A stretch of 64,000 bases of DNA from Eubacterium multiforme. Its GTDB lineage: Bacteria; Bacillota; Clostridia; Clostridiales; Clostridiaceae. The stretch spans positions 184,559 through 248,558 of the forward strand of contig NZ_JAUSUF010000003.1 of assembly GCF_030813415.1 (NCBI RefSeq). Direction: 5' to 3'. Positions 12,049 to 20,380 of this stretch are shown here, in pieces. The translations under genes and the position numbers were made by a program. Every line of letters starts with the position of its first letter. The first letter of the stretch is position 1. A model generated the notes under the pieces. That model searched no databases. It was not told where the DNA came from and worked only from the letters and a program-made list of their open reading frames with translations.

Positions 12049-12077
12049 TTGACAAAAAAGATAAAAAATGATAATAT
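12049..12077 (+). promoter_or_regulatory. Sigma-A promoter of the glpA-like operon (TTGACA-17-TAATAT)
   Basis: TTGACA at 12049-12054 and TAATAT at 12072-12077 are spaced by exactly 17 bp. The promoter is 276 bp before the first start codon and produces a long leader with an internal terminator. Confidence 0.75.
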
Positions 12078-12114
12078 ATTAGTATAAAATAAATATTGGT
12101 GTTAAGAGAGTTAG

Positions 12115-12170
12115 AGTCAAGCACACAAATTAGGGATGAATAATCCTTAGTTTTTGCTTGGCTTTTTTGT
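12115..12170 (+). terminator. Leader terminator, probable GlpP-controlled antitermination site
   Basis: Downstream of the promoter, a stem with arms AGTCAAGCA and TGCTTGGCT encloses a second small hairpin (ATTAGGGA...TCCTTAGT) and is followed by TTTTTT. A terminator standing between a strong promoter and the coding region is the known arrangement for GlpP control: G3P-bound GlpP binds leader RNA and allows read-through. That GlpP acts here is inferred from its gene lying 2 kb upstream. The sequence from 12171 to 12262 holds further weak AT hairpins, including a 24-bp palindrome of AACTAAAAAAAT arms at 12239-12262. Confidence 0.7.
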
Positions 12171-12273
12171 TGTGAATATAATTATATAAATGAAATATTA
12201 TAAATATAGAATTTATATGATTCACTACAATTTACATAAACTAAAAAAATATTTTTTTAGTTAAATTTTCTTA

Positions 12274-12303
12274 GAGAAGTCGCTATCGCTAAGTTAATGA
12301 AAT
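12274..12303 (+). repeat. 27-bp element, copy 2 (upstream of glpA-like operon)
   Basis: This is the second copy of the GAAGTCGCTATCG element, here on the plus strand, 50 bp before the first gene of the dehydrogenase operon. The two copies flank glpK as an inverted pair about 1.9 kb apart. Confidence 0.6.
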
Positions 12304-12352
12304 GAAAATATATTAATTAACAATTTTAAATAAATCTAGGAGGTTTTATAGT

Positions 12353-13783
12353 ATGTATGATGTTGCAATTATAGGAGCAGGAGTCATAGGAGCTTCAATA
12401 TTTAGAGAACTTACAAAATACAATTTAAAGGTAGTAGTATTAGAAAAAGAAAATGATGTTTCAATGGGAACATCAAAGGCAAATTCAGCTATTATTCACG
12501 CAGGTTACGATCCAAAGGTTGGAACTTTAATGGCTAAGTACAATGTAAAAGGAAATGAAATGTTTGAAGAGCTTTGCAAAGAACTTGATGTACCATTTAA
12601 AAGAAATGGGTCATTAATAATTGGTTTTTCAGATGAAGACATGGAAACAATCAAAAAACTTTATGAAAATGGTAATAAAATAGGAGTTAAGGGACTTAAA
12701 ATTTTAAGTAAAGAAGAAGTTTTAGAAAAAGAACCAAATCTTAATGAGGAAGTTTTTGGAGCTTTATATGCACCAACAGGAGGAATAGTTGGACCATTTG
12801 AATACACAATTGCCTTAATGGAAAATGGAGTAGCAAATGGAGGAGAAATTTCATTAAATTCTGAAGTTTCAGATATAAAGAAAGAAAATGATATATTTAA
12901 AATTACTACTAAAAATGGAAAAGTAATTGAAGCTAAATATGTAATTAATGCAGCAGGAGTACATGCAGATGATGTTCACAATCTAATCTGTAAGGAAAGC
13001 TTTAAGATTACACCAAGAAAAGGTGAATACTTTGTAATGGATAAGACTCAAGGAAATGTAGTAAGTCATACAATATTCCAATGTCCATCAAAACTTGGTA
13101 AAGGAATTCTAGTAACTCCAACTGTTCATGGCAACTTATTAGTTGGACCAGATGCAGAAGATTTAGATGATAAAGAAGATGTTAAGACAGAAGGAGAAAG
13201 ACTAGCATTTATAAGAGAAAAATCATTAAGAACTACTAATAAAGTTAACTTTAGAGAATCAATTAGAAACTTTGCAGGACTTAGAGCTACATCAGATAGA
13301 GGAGACTTTATAGTAGAAGAAGCAGAGGATGTTAAAAACTTTATTGATGTTGCAGGAATTAAATCTCCAGGACTTTCATCAGCACCTGCTATAGCTGAGG
13401 ATGTTGTTCTTATATTAGAAAATTGTGGATTAAATTTAGAAGAAAACAAAAACTTTAATCCAATTAGAGAAGAAATAAGATTTATGGAACTATCACCAGA
13501 AGAAAAAGCTGAAATTATTAAAAAGGATCCACGATATGGAAGAATCATTTGTAGATGTGAAAGTATAACAGAAGGAGAAATAGTTGCATCTATAAAGAGA
13601 TGTTTTGGAAACATGACATTAGATGGCGTTAAGAGAAGATGTAGACCAGGAATGGGAAGATGCCAAGGCGGATTCTGTGGACCAAAGGTACAAGAAATTA
13701 TAGCAAGAGAATTAGACTTAAATATGGAAGATATTAATCTTGAAAAAGATGGATCATATATATTAGTAGGAAAAACAAAATAG
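12353..13783 (+). CDS. glpA: FAD-dependent oxidoreductase with C-terminal BFD-type [2Fe-2S] domain; anaerobic G3P dehydrogenase-like (GlpA-like)
   Basis: This 476-residue protein begins with the dinucleotide-binding motif AIIGAGVIGASIFREL and has the DAO/GlpA-type FAD domain over about residues 1-365. The C-terminal 90 residues form a BFD-like domain with CRCE near residue 402 and CRPGMGRCQGGFCGPK near 430, four cysteines that suit a [2Fe-2S] cluster. With the next two genes it forms a set common in clostridia and thought to oxidise glycerol-3-phosphate to dihydroxyacetone phosphate, which fits the position next to glpK. AGGAGG lies before the start. The substrate is inferred from context; related proteins include LhgO-type hydroxyacid oxidases. 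Confidence 0.85.
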   Translation: MYDVAIIGAGVIGASIFRELTKYNLKVVVLEKENDVSMGTSKANSAIIHAGYDPKVGTLMAKYNVKGNEMFEELCKELDVPFKRNGSLIIGFSDEDMETIKKLYENGNKIGVKGLKILSKEEVLEKEPNLNEEVFGALYAPTGGIVGPFEYTIALMENGVANGGEISLNSEVSDIKKENDIFKITTKNGKVIEAKYVINAAGVHADDVHNLICKESFKITPRKGEYFVMDKTQGNVVSHTIFQCPSKLGKGILVTPTVHGNLLVGPDAEDLDDKEDVKTEGERLAFIREKSLRTTNKVNFRESIRNFAGLRATSDRGDFIVEEAEDVKNFIDVAGIKSPGLSSAPAIAEDVVLILENCGLNLEENKNFNPIREEIRFMELSPEEKAEIIKKDPRYGRIICRCESITEGEIVASIKRCFGNMTLDGVKRRCRPGMGRCQGGFCGPKVQEIIARELDLNMEDINLEKDGSYILVGKTK

Positions 13784-13794
13784 GAGGGATAGTA

Positions 13795-15036
13795 ATGTAC
13801 GATTTAATAGTAGTTGGAGGAGGTCCAGCAGGACTTGCAGCAGCTTATGAAGCTTATAGTAACGGAGTAAAGAAGATTTTAATTATAGAAAGAGATAATG
13901 AATTAGGTGGTATATTAAATCAATGTATTCATAATGGTTTTGGATTACACACTTTTAAGGAAGAATTAACAGGTCCTGAATATGCTCAAAGATTTATAAA
14001 TATGCTTAAAGATACAAATGTTGAAGTTAAACTTAGCACAATGGTACTTGAAATAGATGAAAATAAAAATGTACATGCTATCAATCCTGAAGAAGGATAT
14101 ATTGTATTACAAGGAAAAGCTATAATACTATCAATGGGATGTAGAGAAAGAACTAGAGGAGCTATAAATATTCCAGGAGATAGACCAGCTGGAGTATTTA
14201 CAGCAGGAGCAGCTCAAAGATATATTAATATGGAAGGATATATGCCAGGTAAGAAGGTTCTTATATTAGGATCAGGTGATATAGGACTTATAATGGCAAG
14301 AAGAATGACACTTGAAGGTGCAAAGGTTGAAGGTGTTGTTGAACTTATGCCATATTCAAATGGATTAAATAGAAATATTGTTCAATGTCTTGAAGATTAC
14401 AATATACCTTTATATTTATCTCACACTGTAGTAGATATTGTAGGAAAAGAAAGACTTGAAAAGGTTATTATAGCTCAAGTAGATGAAAATAGAAGACCTA
14501 TAAAGGGTACAGAAAAAGAATTTGATGTTGATACATTACTTCTTTCAGTTGGATTAATTCCTGAAAATGAATTATCAGCAAAGGCTGGAATTGAAAAGGA
14601 TATGAGAACAAATGGACTTATTGTATCAGAAAGCATGGAAACATCAATAGATGGAATATTTGCCTGTGGTAATGTTGTACACGTTCATGATTTAGTTGAC
14701 TTTGTTACTCAAGAATCAAAACATGCAGGAAAATCAGCAGCTAAGTATATTAAAGGAGAACTTAAAAAGGGAGAACAAATAAAAATAATAAATGGTCAAA
14801 ATATAAATTACACTGTTCCTCAAAGAGTTAATGTAGATGCTATTGATGGAAGCATGACAGTATTTATGAGAGTAAATAATATTTATCATGATAAAGTTTT
14901 AGTAGTTAGAGAAGGAGACAGACAAATTGCTTCCTTTAAGAGAAGTCATTTAGCACCAGCTGAAATGGAAAAAATAATTTTACCTAAGAAGCTTTTAGAA
15001 GGTGTTAAAGGTGATATAACAATTTCTTTAGAGTAA
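13795..15036 (+). CDS. NAD(P)/FAD-dependent oxidoreductase, second subunit of the G3P dehydrogenase-like complex
   Basis: The 413-residue protein is a pyridine-nucleotide-disulphide-oxidoreductase-fold flavoprotein. VGGGPAGLAAAYEAY at the N-terminus binds FAD. A second Rossmann motif, LILGSGDIGLIMARR near residue 155, suits NAD(P). FACGNVVHVHDLVDFVTQE near 289 is the second FAD-contacting motif. It follows the GlpA-like gene after 11 bases with an AGGAGGG site between, so the two are cotranscribed and probably form one complex that passes electrons onward. The pairing with a BFD-bearing GlpA and a DUF1667 protein is typical of anaerobes. Confidence 0.88.
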   Translation: MYDLIVVGGGPAGLAAAYEAYSNGVKKILIIERDNELGGILNQCIHNGFGLHTFKEELTGPEYAQRFINMLKDTNVEVKLSTMVLEIDENKNVHAINPEEGYIVLQGKAIILSMGCRERTRGAINIPGDRPAGVFTAGAAQRYINMEGYMPGKKVLILGSGDIGLIMARRMTLEGAKVEGVVELMPYSNGLNRNIVQCLEDYNIPLYLSHTVVDIVGKERLEKVIIAQVDENRRPIKGTEKEFDVDTLLLSVGLIPENELSAKAGIEKDMRTNGLIVSESMETSIDGIFACGNVVHVHDLVDFVTQESKHAGKSAAKYIKGELKKGEQIKIINGQNINYTVPQRVNVDAIDGSMTVFMRVNNIYHDKVLVVREGDRQIASFKRSHLAPAEMEKIILPKKLLEGVKGDITISLE

Positions 15037-15103
15037 TTTAATAGATATAAGACTAATTGATAATTAAAAAATAATTATATATTGTAGGACGGTGAATAGG
15101 ATA

Positions 15104-15460
15104 ATGATTAAAGAATTAATTTGTATAAATTGTCCAATGGGATGTCATCTTAAAGTAGATGTAGAAAATAAGACAGTTGAAGGTAACACTTGTAAAAGAG
15201 GAGAAGTATATGGAATAAATGAAGTTACAAATCCAGTTAGAGTAGTTACATCAACAATAAAGGTAAAGGGTGGAGAACTTCCAGTAGTACCAGTAAAAAC
15301 AAATGGTGCTATTCCAAAACACTTAAATTTTGAATGCATTGATATAATAAATGAGACAGAAATAGAAGCTCCAGTTAAAATGGGAGATGTAATAATAGAA
15401 AATGTATTAGGAACAGGAATAGATGTTATAGCTAGTAGAAATATAGAAGAGTGTATGTAA
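15104..15460 (+). CDS. DUF1667 domain protein, small cysteine-rich third subunit
   Basis: The 118-residue protein opens with MIKELICINCPMGCHL, followed by a fourth cysteine in EGNTCKRGEVY near residue 30. These CxxC-x3-C-type cysteines suggest a metal or Fe-S site. DUF1667 proteins almost always follow the two flavoproteins encoded just upstream, so a structural or electron-transfer role in that complex is likely, though unproven. The longest frame opens at a GTG at 15092 within the GGACGGTG ribosome site; the ATG at 15104 is better spaced. A terminator follows 35 bases after the stop. Confidence 0.85.
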   Translation: MIKELICINCPMGCHLKVDVENKTVEGNTCKRGEVYGINEVTNPVRVVTSTIKVKGGELPVVPVKTNGAIPKHLNFECIDIINETEIEAPVKMGDVIIENVLGTGIDVIASRNIEECM

Positions 15461-15495
15461 TACTAGTTAAATATTAATTAATTTATGTAATTAAG

Positions 15496-15540
15496 AGCAA
15501 TTTAGGCTGATAATTTAGTTCTAAATTGCTTTTATTTTTT
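15496..15540 (+). terminator. Rho-independent terminator of the glpA-like operon
   Basis: Arms AGCAATTTAG and CTAAATTGCT enclose a 15-base loop and are followed by TTTATTTTTT. Confidence 0.85.
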
Positions 15541-15592
15541 GGAAACTTTTTAATTTAATAATAAATTTAATCTTTTTGTTCTAAATTTGTAA

Positions 15593-15621
15593 TTGTATAT
15601 GAAGTATTTTTAACTTATAAT
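15593..15621 (+). promoter_or_regulatory. Possible dlt operon promoter
   Basis: TATAAT at 15616-15621 is preceded at 17 bp by TTGTAT, a weak -35. It would give a leader of more than 300 bases before dltD. A second TATAAT at 15889-15894 lacks a clear -35. The rest of the 15541-15946 gap is AT-rich with nothing else recognised. Confidence 0.4.
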
Positions 15622-15946
15622 ATATATGGTTAATGTATAAATGTATAAGAATGGTATGAATTTAACATAAAAAGTAATAAAAATGAATAATTTGGAGAAA
15701 TATGAAAAATGATTTAGTTAACATTTGGTTAAACTTTTACAGTCATTAAATTAAAGAAATGATAACTGAGGGCTTTAAATATATTGTATTTAAGGGAATT
15801 CATAGGCAAAAAATAAAAATTTATTTTTTCTTAAGTTGTTATTCATTATTTGTTAAAAAAGGTTAATTTCCTATGATTGATTATCTTTTATAATAGTAAT
15901 ATTATGTTAAATGAATTTTATTTAGATATTTAGAGAGGAGCAAGGT

Positions 15947-17161
15947 ATGAAAAAAGTATTATATTTTATAATACCACTAATTATAGGGGTAGTTTTTGCC
16001 TTTGGCTTAAATAAATTTTTAGATTATAAGATTAATGATTTATGTAAAAGTAAAAATTTAGTGCCTCTTATGGGAGAATATGCAACAGATATAAAAGGTA
16101 AAGGGGTAATTATAAATAATGAATTTTTATCACAGGATTCAATAATGATGGTTGGAGCTTCTGACTTAAGACATGCGACTAGACAGCATCCTACACGTTA
16201 TTTTAATACAAATAGAAGCAAAAACACGGTATTTACAATTGGTAGACCATTTACTCAAGAATTACAAGATGCAATTGTAGTAGGAAGTACAAATCCTAAT
16301 ATAATGAAAGGTAAAAAGGTTGTACTATTAGAATCTCTACAATGGTTTGTACATAAAAATGGAGTTGAAAAAAGAGACTTTCAAGGAAGATTTTCACCAG
16401 TTCAGTTTTATACATTTTTAAACAATCCTAAAATTTCTAAGAAAAGTAAGGATGAATTAGTAAAAAGAACAAAAGTTTTATTAAAAGGTAGTGATGAATA
16501 TAAGAGTGAAAGACTTTATTCAATGCTATATAATGATGAATCTTTTACAGGAAAAGTAGAAAAGGTATTATTATATCCTTATTTTAAATTAAGAGAAAAA
16601 GAAGTTTTATTAAAAGAAAAAGGACTTTTATATAGAAAGTTAAGAACTCTTAAAGATAAAACACCTAAAGATAGTGAATTAGGAAAGCCTTTTGATTGGA
16701 AAAAGGAAGATGAGTTAGCTATAAAAGATGCTAAGAAGAGAGTAAAAAATTCACCACATAAACTTGATAGTAATTATTACTATAAGACTTTAAAACCACA
16801 TTTAAAGAAGTTAAAAAATAAATATGCAAATGTTAATTTATTAAAATCTAAAGAAATGGGTGATTATAAATATTTCTTAAAGATATGCAAAGAGATGAAT
16901 GTAGATTTAACAGTAGTATTAATGCCATGTAACCCTTGGTATTATGATTATGCAGGAGTATCTCAAAAGGAAAGATTTGAGTTTTATGATGTAATTGGAA
17001 ACTTAGCTAAAAAAGATGGCTTTAAAGTTATGGATTTAAGAGATAAAGAAAATGAAGACTATTATTTAAGAGATGTTATGCACTTAGGAACAAGGGGATG
17101 GTTAGATGTCAGTAAAAAACTTTATGAACAATATAATGAAAAACAAGTATTTAATAACTAG
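15947..17161 (+). CDS. dltD: DltD, D-alanyl transfer protein of teichoic acid D-alanylation
   Basis: The 404-residue protein has one N-terminal membrane segment (about residues 4-22) and an extracytoplasmic SGNH-hydrolase-like domain. MMVGASDLRHATRQHPTRYF near residue 66 holds the candidate nucleophilic serine, and DVMHLGTRGW near 380 holds the Asp/His of the catalytic set. DltD takes part in the last step, moving D-alanine onto lipoteichoic acid outside the membrane. Here it is the first gene of the operon, unlike the bacillar dltABCD order but as seen in other clostridia. The start follows AGAGAGGAG. Its 3' end overlaps the short dltX gene. Confidence 0.92.
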   Translation: MKKVLYFIIPLIIGVVFAFGLNKFLDYKINDLCKSKNLVPLMGEYATDIKGKGVIINNEFLSQDSIMMVGASDLRHATRQHPTRYFNTNRSKNTVFTIGRPFTQELQDAIVVGSTNPNIMKGKKVVLLESLQWFVHKNGVEKRDFQGRFSPVQFYTFLNNPKISKKSKDELVKRTKVLLKGSDEYKSERLYSMLYNDESFTGKVEKVLLYPYFKLREKEVLLKEKGLLYRKLRTLKDKTPKDSELGKPFDWKKEDELAIKDAKKRVKNSPHKLDSNYYYKTLKPHLKKLKNKYANVNLLKSKEMGDYKYFLKICKEMNVDLTVVLMPCNPWYYDYAGVSQKERFEFYDVIGNLAKKDGFKVMDLRDKENEDYYLRDVMHLGTRGWLDVSKKLYEQYNEKQVFNN

Positions 17162-17252
17162 TATAACAATTACTATAGTTATAATTGCTGCTATATTAAT
17201 AGTTACTTTTACACCATTTAAACAGATACCATTTGTTTATAATGAGTTCTAA
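17106..17252 (+). CDS. dltX: DltX, short membrane protein of the dlt operon
   Basis: This 48-codon gene overlaps the end of dltD by 56 bases in another frame. It has one hydrophobic segment (about residues 17-36) and ends in IPFVYNEF. DltX proteins are about 50 residues, single-pass, encoded just before dltA, and end in a conserved F-x-Y-N-E-F-type tail, so size, place and tail all agree. In current models the DltX tail relays D-alanine between DltC/DltB and DltD. The ATG at 17106 follows AAGGGG at 8 bases; ATGs at 17124 and 17136 are in frame but have no good ribosome site. Confidence 0.82.
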   Translation: MSVKNFMNNIMKNKYLITSITITIVIIAAILIVTFTPFKQIPFVYNEF

Positions 17253-17270
17253 TTTTGGGAGGATTTTAAG

Positions 17271-18791
17271 ATGAAAATAATTGAAGGAATTAAAAAATAT
17301 GCAAACACAGATAGAATAGCTTTAAAATGTGATGGAGAAGAATTATCATATAAAGATTTAGATAGATTTTCAGAAAGTATAGGTTCTTATCTAAAAGAAA
17401 TACATAATGATAATACTCCTATATTAATATATGGAAATAAGGATAATTTAATTGTTCCATGTATGATTGGAGCTTTAAAATCAGGAAGAGCTTATATTCC
17501 TCTAGATGTAACTTTCCCTGTAGAGAGAGTATTAACTGTATCAGAAGAAGTAGAGCCAAAGATTATATTTAACTTCACAGACTCTGCAAAAGAGGAATTT
17601 GGTACAAAGGTAAAAGTAATAGACAAAGAAGATATAAAGAAGATTATAGAAGATTATAAAAATGAAGTAATAGACAAAAGCTCATGGGTAAAAGAAGATG
17701 AAAATGCATATATGTTATTTACTTCAGGAAGTACAGGAAAACCAAAGGGAGTTCAAATAAGTAGTAATAACCTAGATAATTTTAATAAATGGATTATTGA
17801 TTATTTAAAAATTAATGATAGTGGAATGACTATATTAAATCAAGTTTCATACTCTTTTGATGTATCTGTTATAGCTCTATATGGTGGACTTATAAATGGT
17901 GCAACATTATTCTCATTATCAAAACAAACAATGGGAAATTATAAAGAATTATTTAAGCAATTAGAAGAATCAAATATAGAACTTTGGATATCAACGCCAT
18001 CATTTGTTGGAATTTGTTTAAATGAAGTTGGATTTAACAGCAATATGTTACCAAAACTTGATTCTATGATAGTTCTTGGAGAGGTTTTATCAAAGAATCT
18101 TACTAAAGAAATTCTTGAAAGATTCCCAAATCTTAGAATGATGAATGGATATGGACCAACAGAAGCTACTGTTGCAGTAACAGCAATAGATGTAACAGAT
18201 GAAATTTTAAATGATGAGAAGAGTATTCCAATAGGTTATGCTATGGATGGAATAGAAATTAAAATAGTTGATAAAGAAGGAAAAGAAGTAGCTGATGGTG
18301 AAAAGGGTGAGCTTATAATAGTTGGTAAATCTGTTTCAAAGGGTTACTTTAAAAATGAAGAGAAGACAAATGAAGTTTTCTACTTTGAAGATAATAATGG
18401 AGTAAAAGAAAGAGCTTATAGAGCTGGTGATATTGCATATAAAATAGATGGAAAAATATATTACTGCGGAAGAAAAGATTTCCAAATAAAACTTAATGGT
18501 TTTAGAATAGAAATAGAAGATATAGAAAATAATCTTTGTAAAGTTCCAAATGTAAGAAATGCAGTAGTAATTCCAGTATATAAGGATGAAAAGATAGTAT
18601 ATCTTCAAGGGGTTGTTGAACTTAAAGAGAAAAACAACTTAAGCAACTTAAAAAATGGAATAATAATCAAAAAAGAATTAGAGAAATTAATACAAACTTA
18701 TATGGTACCAAGAAGTATAAAAATAGTTGAAGAGTTCCCTATAAATACAAATGGTAAAATAGATAGAAAGAAACTTATGGAGGAAATGTAA
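17271..18791 (+). CDS. dltA: DltA, D-alanine--[D-alanyl carrier protein] ligase
   Basis: The 506-residue adenylating enzyme of the ANL superfamily activates D-alanine with ATP and loads it onto the phosphopantetheine arm of DltC. The core motif LFTSGSTGKPKGVQIS lies near residues 149-164, NGYGPTEATVAVTAID near 293, YRAGDIAYKIDG near 383, and the C-terminal lysine region TNGKIDRKKL at the end. Length is usual for the family. GGGAGG lies 8 bases before ATG. The stop codon overlaps the dltB start as TAATG, indicating translational coupling. Confidence 0.95.
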   Translation: MKIIEGIKKYANTDRIALKCDGEELSYKDLDRFSESIGSYLKEIHNDNTPILIYGNKDNLIVPCMIGALKSGRAYIPLDVTFPVERVLTVSEEVEPKIIFNFTDSAKEEFGTKVKVIDKEDIKKIIEDYKNEVIDKSSWVKEDENAYMLFTSGSTGKPKGVQISSNNLDNFNKWIIDYLKINDSGMTILNQVSYSFDVSVIALYGGLINGATLFSLSKQTMGNYKELFKQLEESNIELWISTPSFVGICLNEVGFNSNMLPKLDSMIVLGEVLSKNLTKEILERFPNLRMMNGYGPTEATVAVTAIDVTDEILNDEKSIPIGYAMDGIEIKIVDKEGKEVADGEKGELIIVGKSVSKGYFKNEEKTNEVFYFEDNNGVKERAYRAGDIAYKIDGKIYYCGRKDFQIKLNGFRIEIEDIENNLCKVPNVRNAVVIPVYKDEKIVYLQGVVELKEKNNLSNLKNGIIIKKELEKLIQTYMVPRSIKIVEEFPINTNGKIDRKKLMEEM

Positions 18792-19975
18792 TGACTTTTT
18801 CACAATATGGAAATTATCTTTATTTGTATATATTACTCTTAACAGCTATACCAGCTATAGTTTTAGGATTATTAGGCAAAAAGATAAAATTTTATGGAAT
18901 GATTGCAACATTATTCATGATATTCCTTATAGTTGGAACACATTTACAATTTAAATTTTTATGTGCATTTATTATATGGGAATTGATAATAGTATATGGA
19001 TATTTGTATGTAAGAAAAAAGACAGATAGTAAGTTCATTTACAGGTTGTTCCTTTTTGGATCAATGCTACCTGTTATCCTAAATAAGGTTTCACCATATT
19101 TTAATAAATTAATACCTCATGCAAAGATTGGTATAATAGGATTTATTGGAATATCTTATCTTAACTTTAGGGTAATTCAAATGGTTGTTGAAATATATGA
19201 TGAAGCAATAAAAGAAGTAAAGCTATCAACTTTTCTTTACTTTGTATTATTCTTTCCAACATTAAGTTCAGGACCAATTGATAGATCAAGAAGATTTGAA
19301 AAGGACTTAGATAGGGAATTATCAAGAGAAGAATATTTAGATGAGTATTTAATGCCAGGAATTAAAAAGATATTTCTAGGAATTGTTTATAAGTTTGTTA
19401 TAGCATTTCTTATAAATACTTTATGGCTTACAAAGATACATACTGATCACTTTACAGTAATGAGAGCATTAAGCTATATGTATGCTTATACTTTATATCT
19501 ATTCTTTGATTTTGGTGGATATAGCTTATTTGCAGTAGGTACAAGTTATATATTTGGAATAAAAGCACCAGATAATTTCAATAAACCATTTATAAGTAAG
19601 GATATGAAAGAATTCTGGACTAGATGGCATATATCTTTATCAAGATGGTTTGGAGATTATATATTTTCAAGATTTGTAATTTCTTCTATGAGAAAGAAGA
19701 GATTTAAAAAGAGAGCAACAGCAGCACATGTGGCACAAATGATTACAATGATTACTATGGGATTTTGGCATGGATTAACATGGTATTACATAGTTTATGG
19801 TGTTTATGAAGGTGCAGCATTAGTATTAACAGACATATATCAAAGAAAATCAAAATTCTATAAGAAACACAAAAAAGAGAAATGGTTTGAATATTTACAA
19901 ATATTCATAACATGGCAAATAGTGGCCTTTGGTATGCTATTATTCTCAGGTTACTTTGCTTTATTAAAAAAGTAA
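18791..19975 (+). CDS. dltB: DltB, MBOAT-family D-alanyl transfer protein
   Basis: The 394-residue polytopic membrane protein belongs to the MBOAT acyltransferases. WTRWHISLSRWFGDYIFSR near residue 276 and GFWHGLTWYYIVYGVYEG near 317 are the family signatures, and the His in the second is the conserved catalytic candidate. DltB accepts the D-alanyl group from DltC at the cytoplasmic face and passes it through the membrane. It overlaps dltA by one base. A 125-base gap separates it from dltC. Confidence 0.93.
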   Translation: MTFSQYGNYLYLYILLLTAIPAIVLGLLGKKIKFYGMIATLFMIFLIVGTHLQFKFLCAFIIWELIIVYGYLYVRKKTDSKFIYRLFLFGSMLPVILNKVSPYFNKLIPHAKIGIIGFIGISYLNFRVIQMVVEIYDEAIKEVKLSTFLYFVLFFPTLSSGPIDRSRRFEKDLDRELSREEYLDEYLMPGIKKIFLGIVYKFVIAFLINTLWLTKIHTDHFTVMRALSYMYAYTLYLFFDFGGYSLFAVGTSYIFGIKAPDNFNKPFISKDMKEFWTRWHISLSRWFGDYIFSRFVISSMRKKRFKKRATAAHVAQMITMITMGFWHGLTWYYIVYGVYEGAALVLTDIYQRKSKFYKKHKKEKWFEYLQIFITWQIVAFGMLLFSGYFALLKK

Positions 19976-20100
19976 AATAGAAATAAAGATTTTTTAAGAA
20001 TAAATTTATATGAAATTTATATAAAAAATACAAATTTAGTTTAATATATATAGTATATACTTAAGATATTAAATTAAAGAAAGATAAGGGAGAAGAGAAA

Positions 20101-20328
20101 ATGCAAGATAAAGTAATTGAAATTTTTGAAGAAGTAACAGGATGCGATGAATTAAGAGAAGATTTAGATTTAGATTTATTTGAGGCAGGACTTTTAGATT
20201 CACTTGCAATAATCGAAGTATTATTACAAATAGAAGAAAAATTAGGAATAAAGCTTCAACCAACTGATTTAGAAAGAACAGATATGGCTACAGTTAATAA
20301 CTTAGTAGCATTCTTAGAAACTAGATAG
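20101..20328 (+). CDS. dltC: DltC, D-alanyl carrier protein
   Basis: The 75-residue acyl-carrier-like protein has FEAGLLDSLAIIEVLLQIEE, in which Ser34 of the LDSL motif is the phosphopantetheine attachment site. It carries activated D-alanine from DltA to DltB. The length is normal and AGGGAGAAGAG precedes the ATG. It is the last dlt gene and is followed directly by a strong terminator. Confidence 0.95.
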   Translation: MQDKVIEIFEEVTGCDELREDLDLDLFEAGLLDSLAIIEVLLQIEEKLGIKLQPTDLERTDMATVNNLVAFLETR

Positions 20329-20338
20329 ATAGTTTAAA

Positions 20339-20375
20339 ATAATGGGAGGTAAATTTACCTCCCATTATTTTTATA
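20339..20375. terminator. Bidirectional terminator after dltC
   Basis: A 26-base perfect palindrome with arms AATGGGAGGTAAA and TTTACCTCCCATT is followed by ATTTTTAT. It serves dltC and can also stop transcripts of the convergent gene at 20381. Confidence 0.9.
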
Positions 20376-20380
20376 TAAAT

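Noticed and set aside
15889..15894. Second TATAAT as the main dlt promoter
   Set aside because: No -35-like hexamer lies at 16-18 bp and it lacks the TGN extension, so it was not listed separately.
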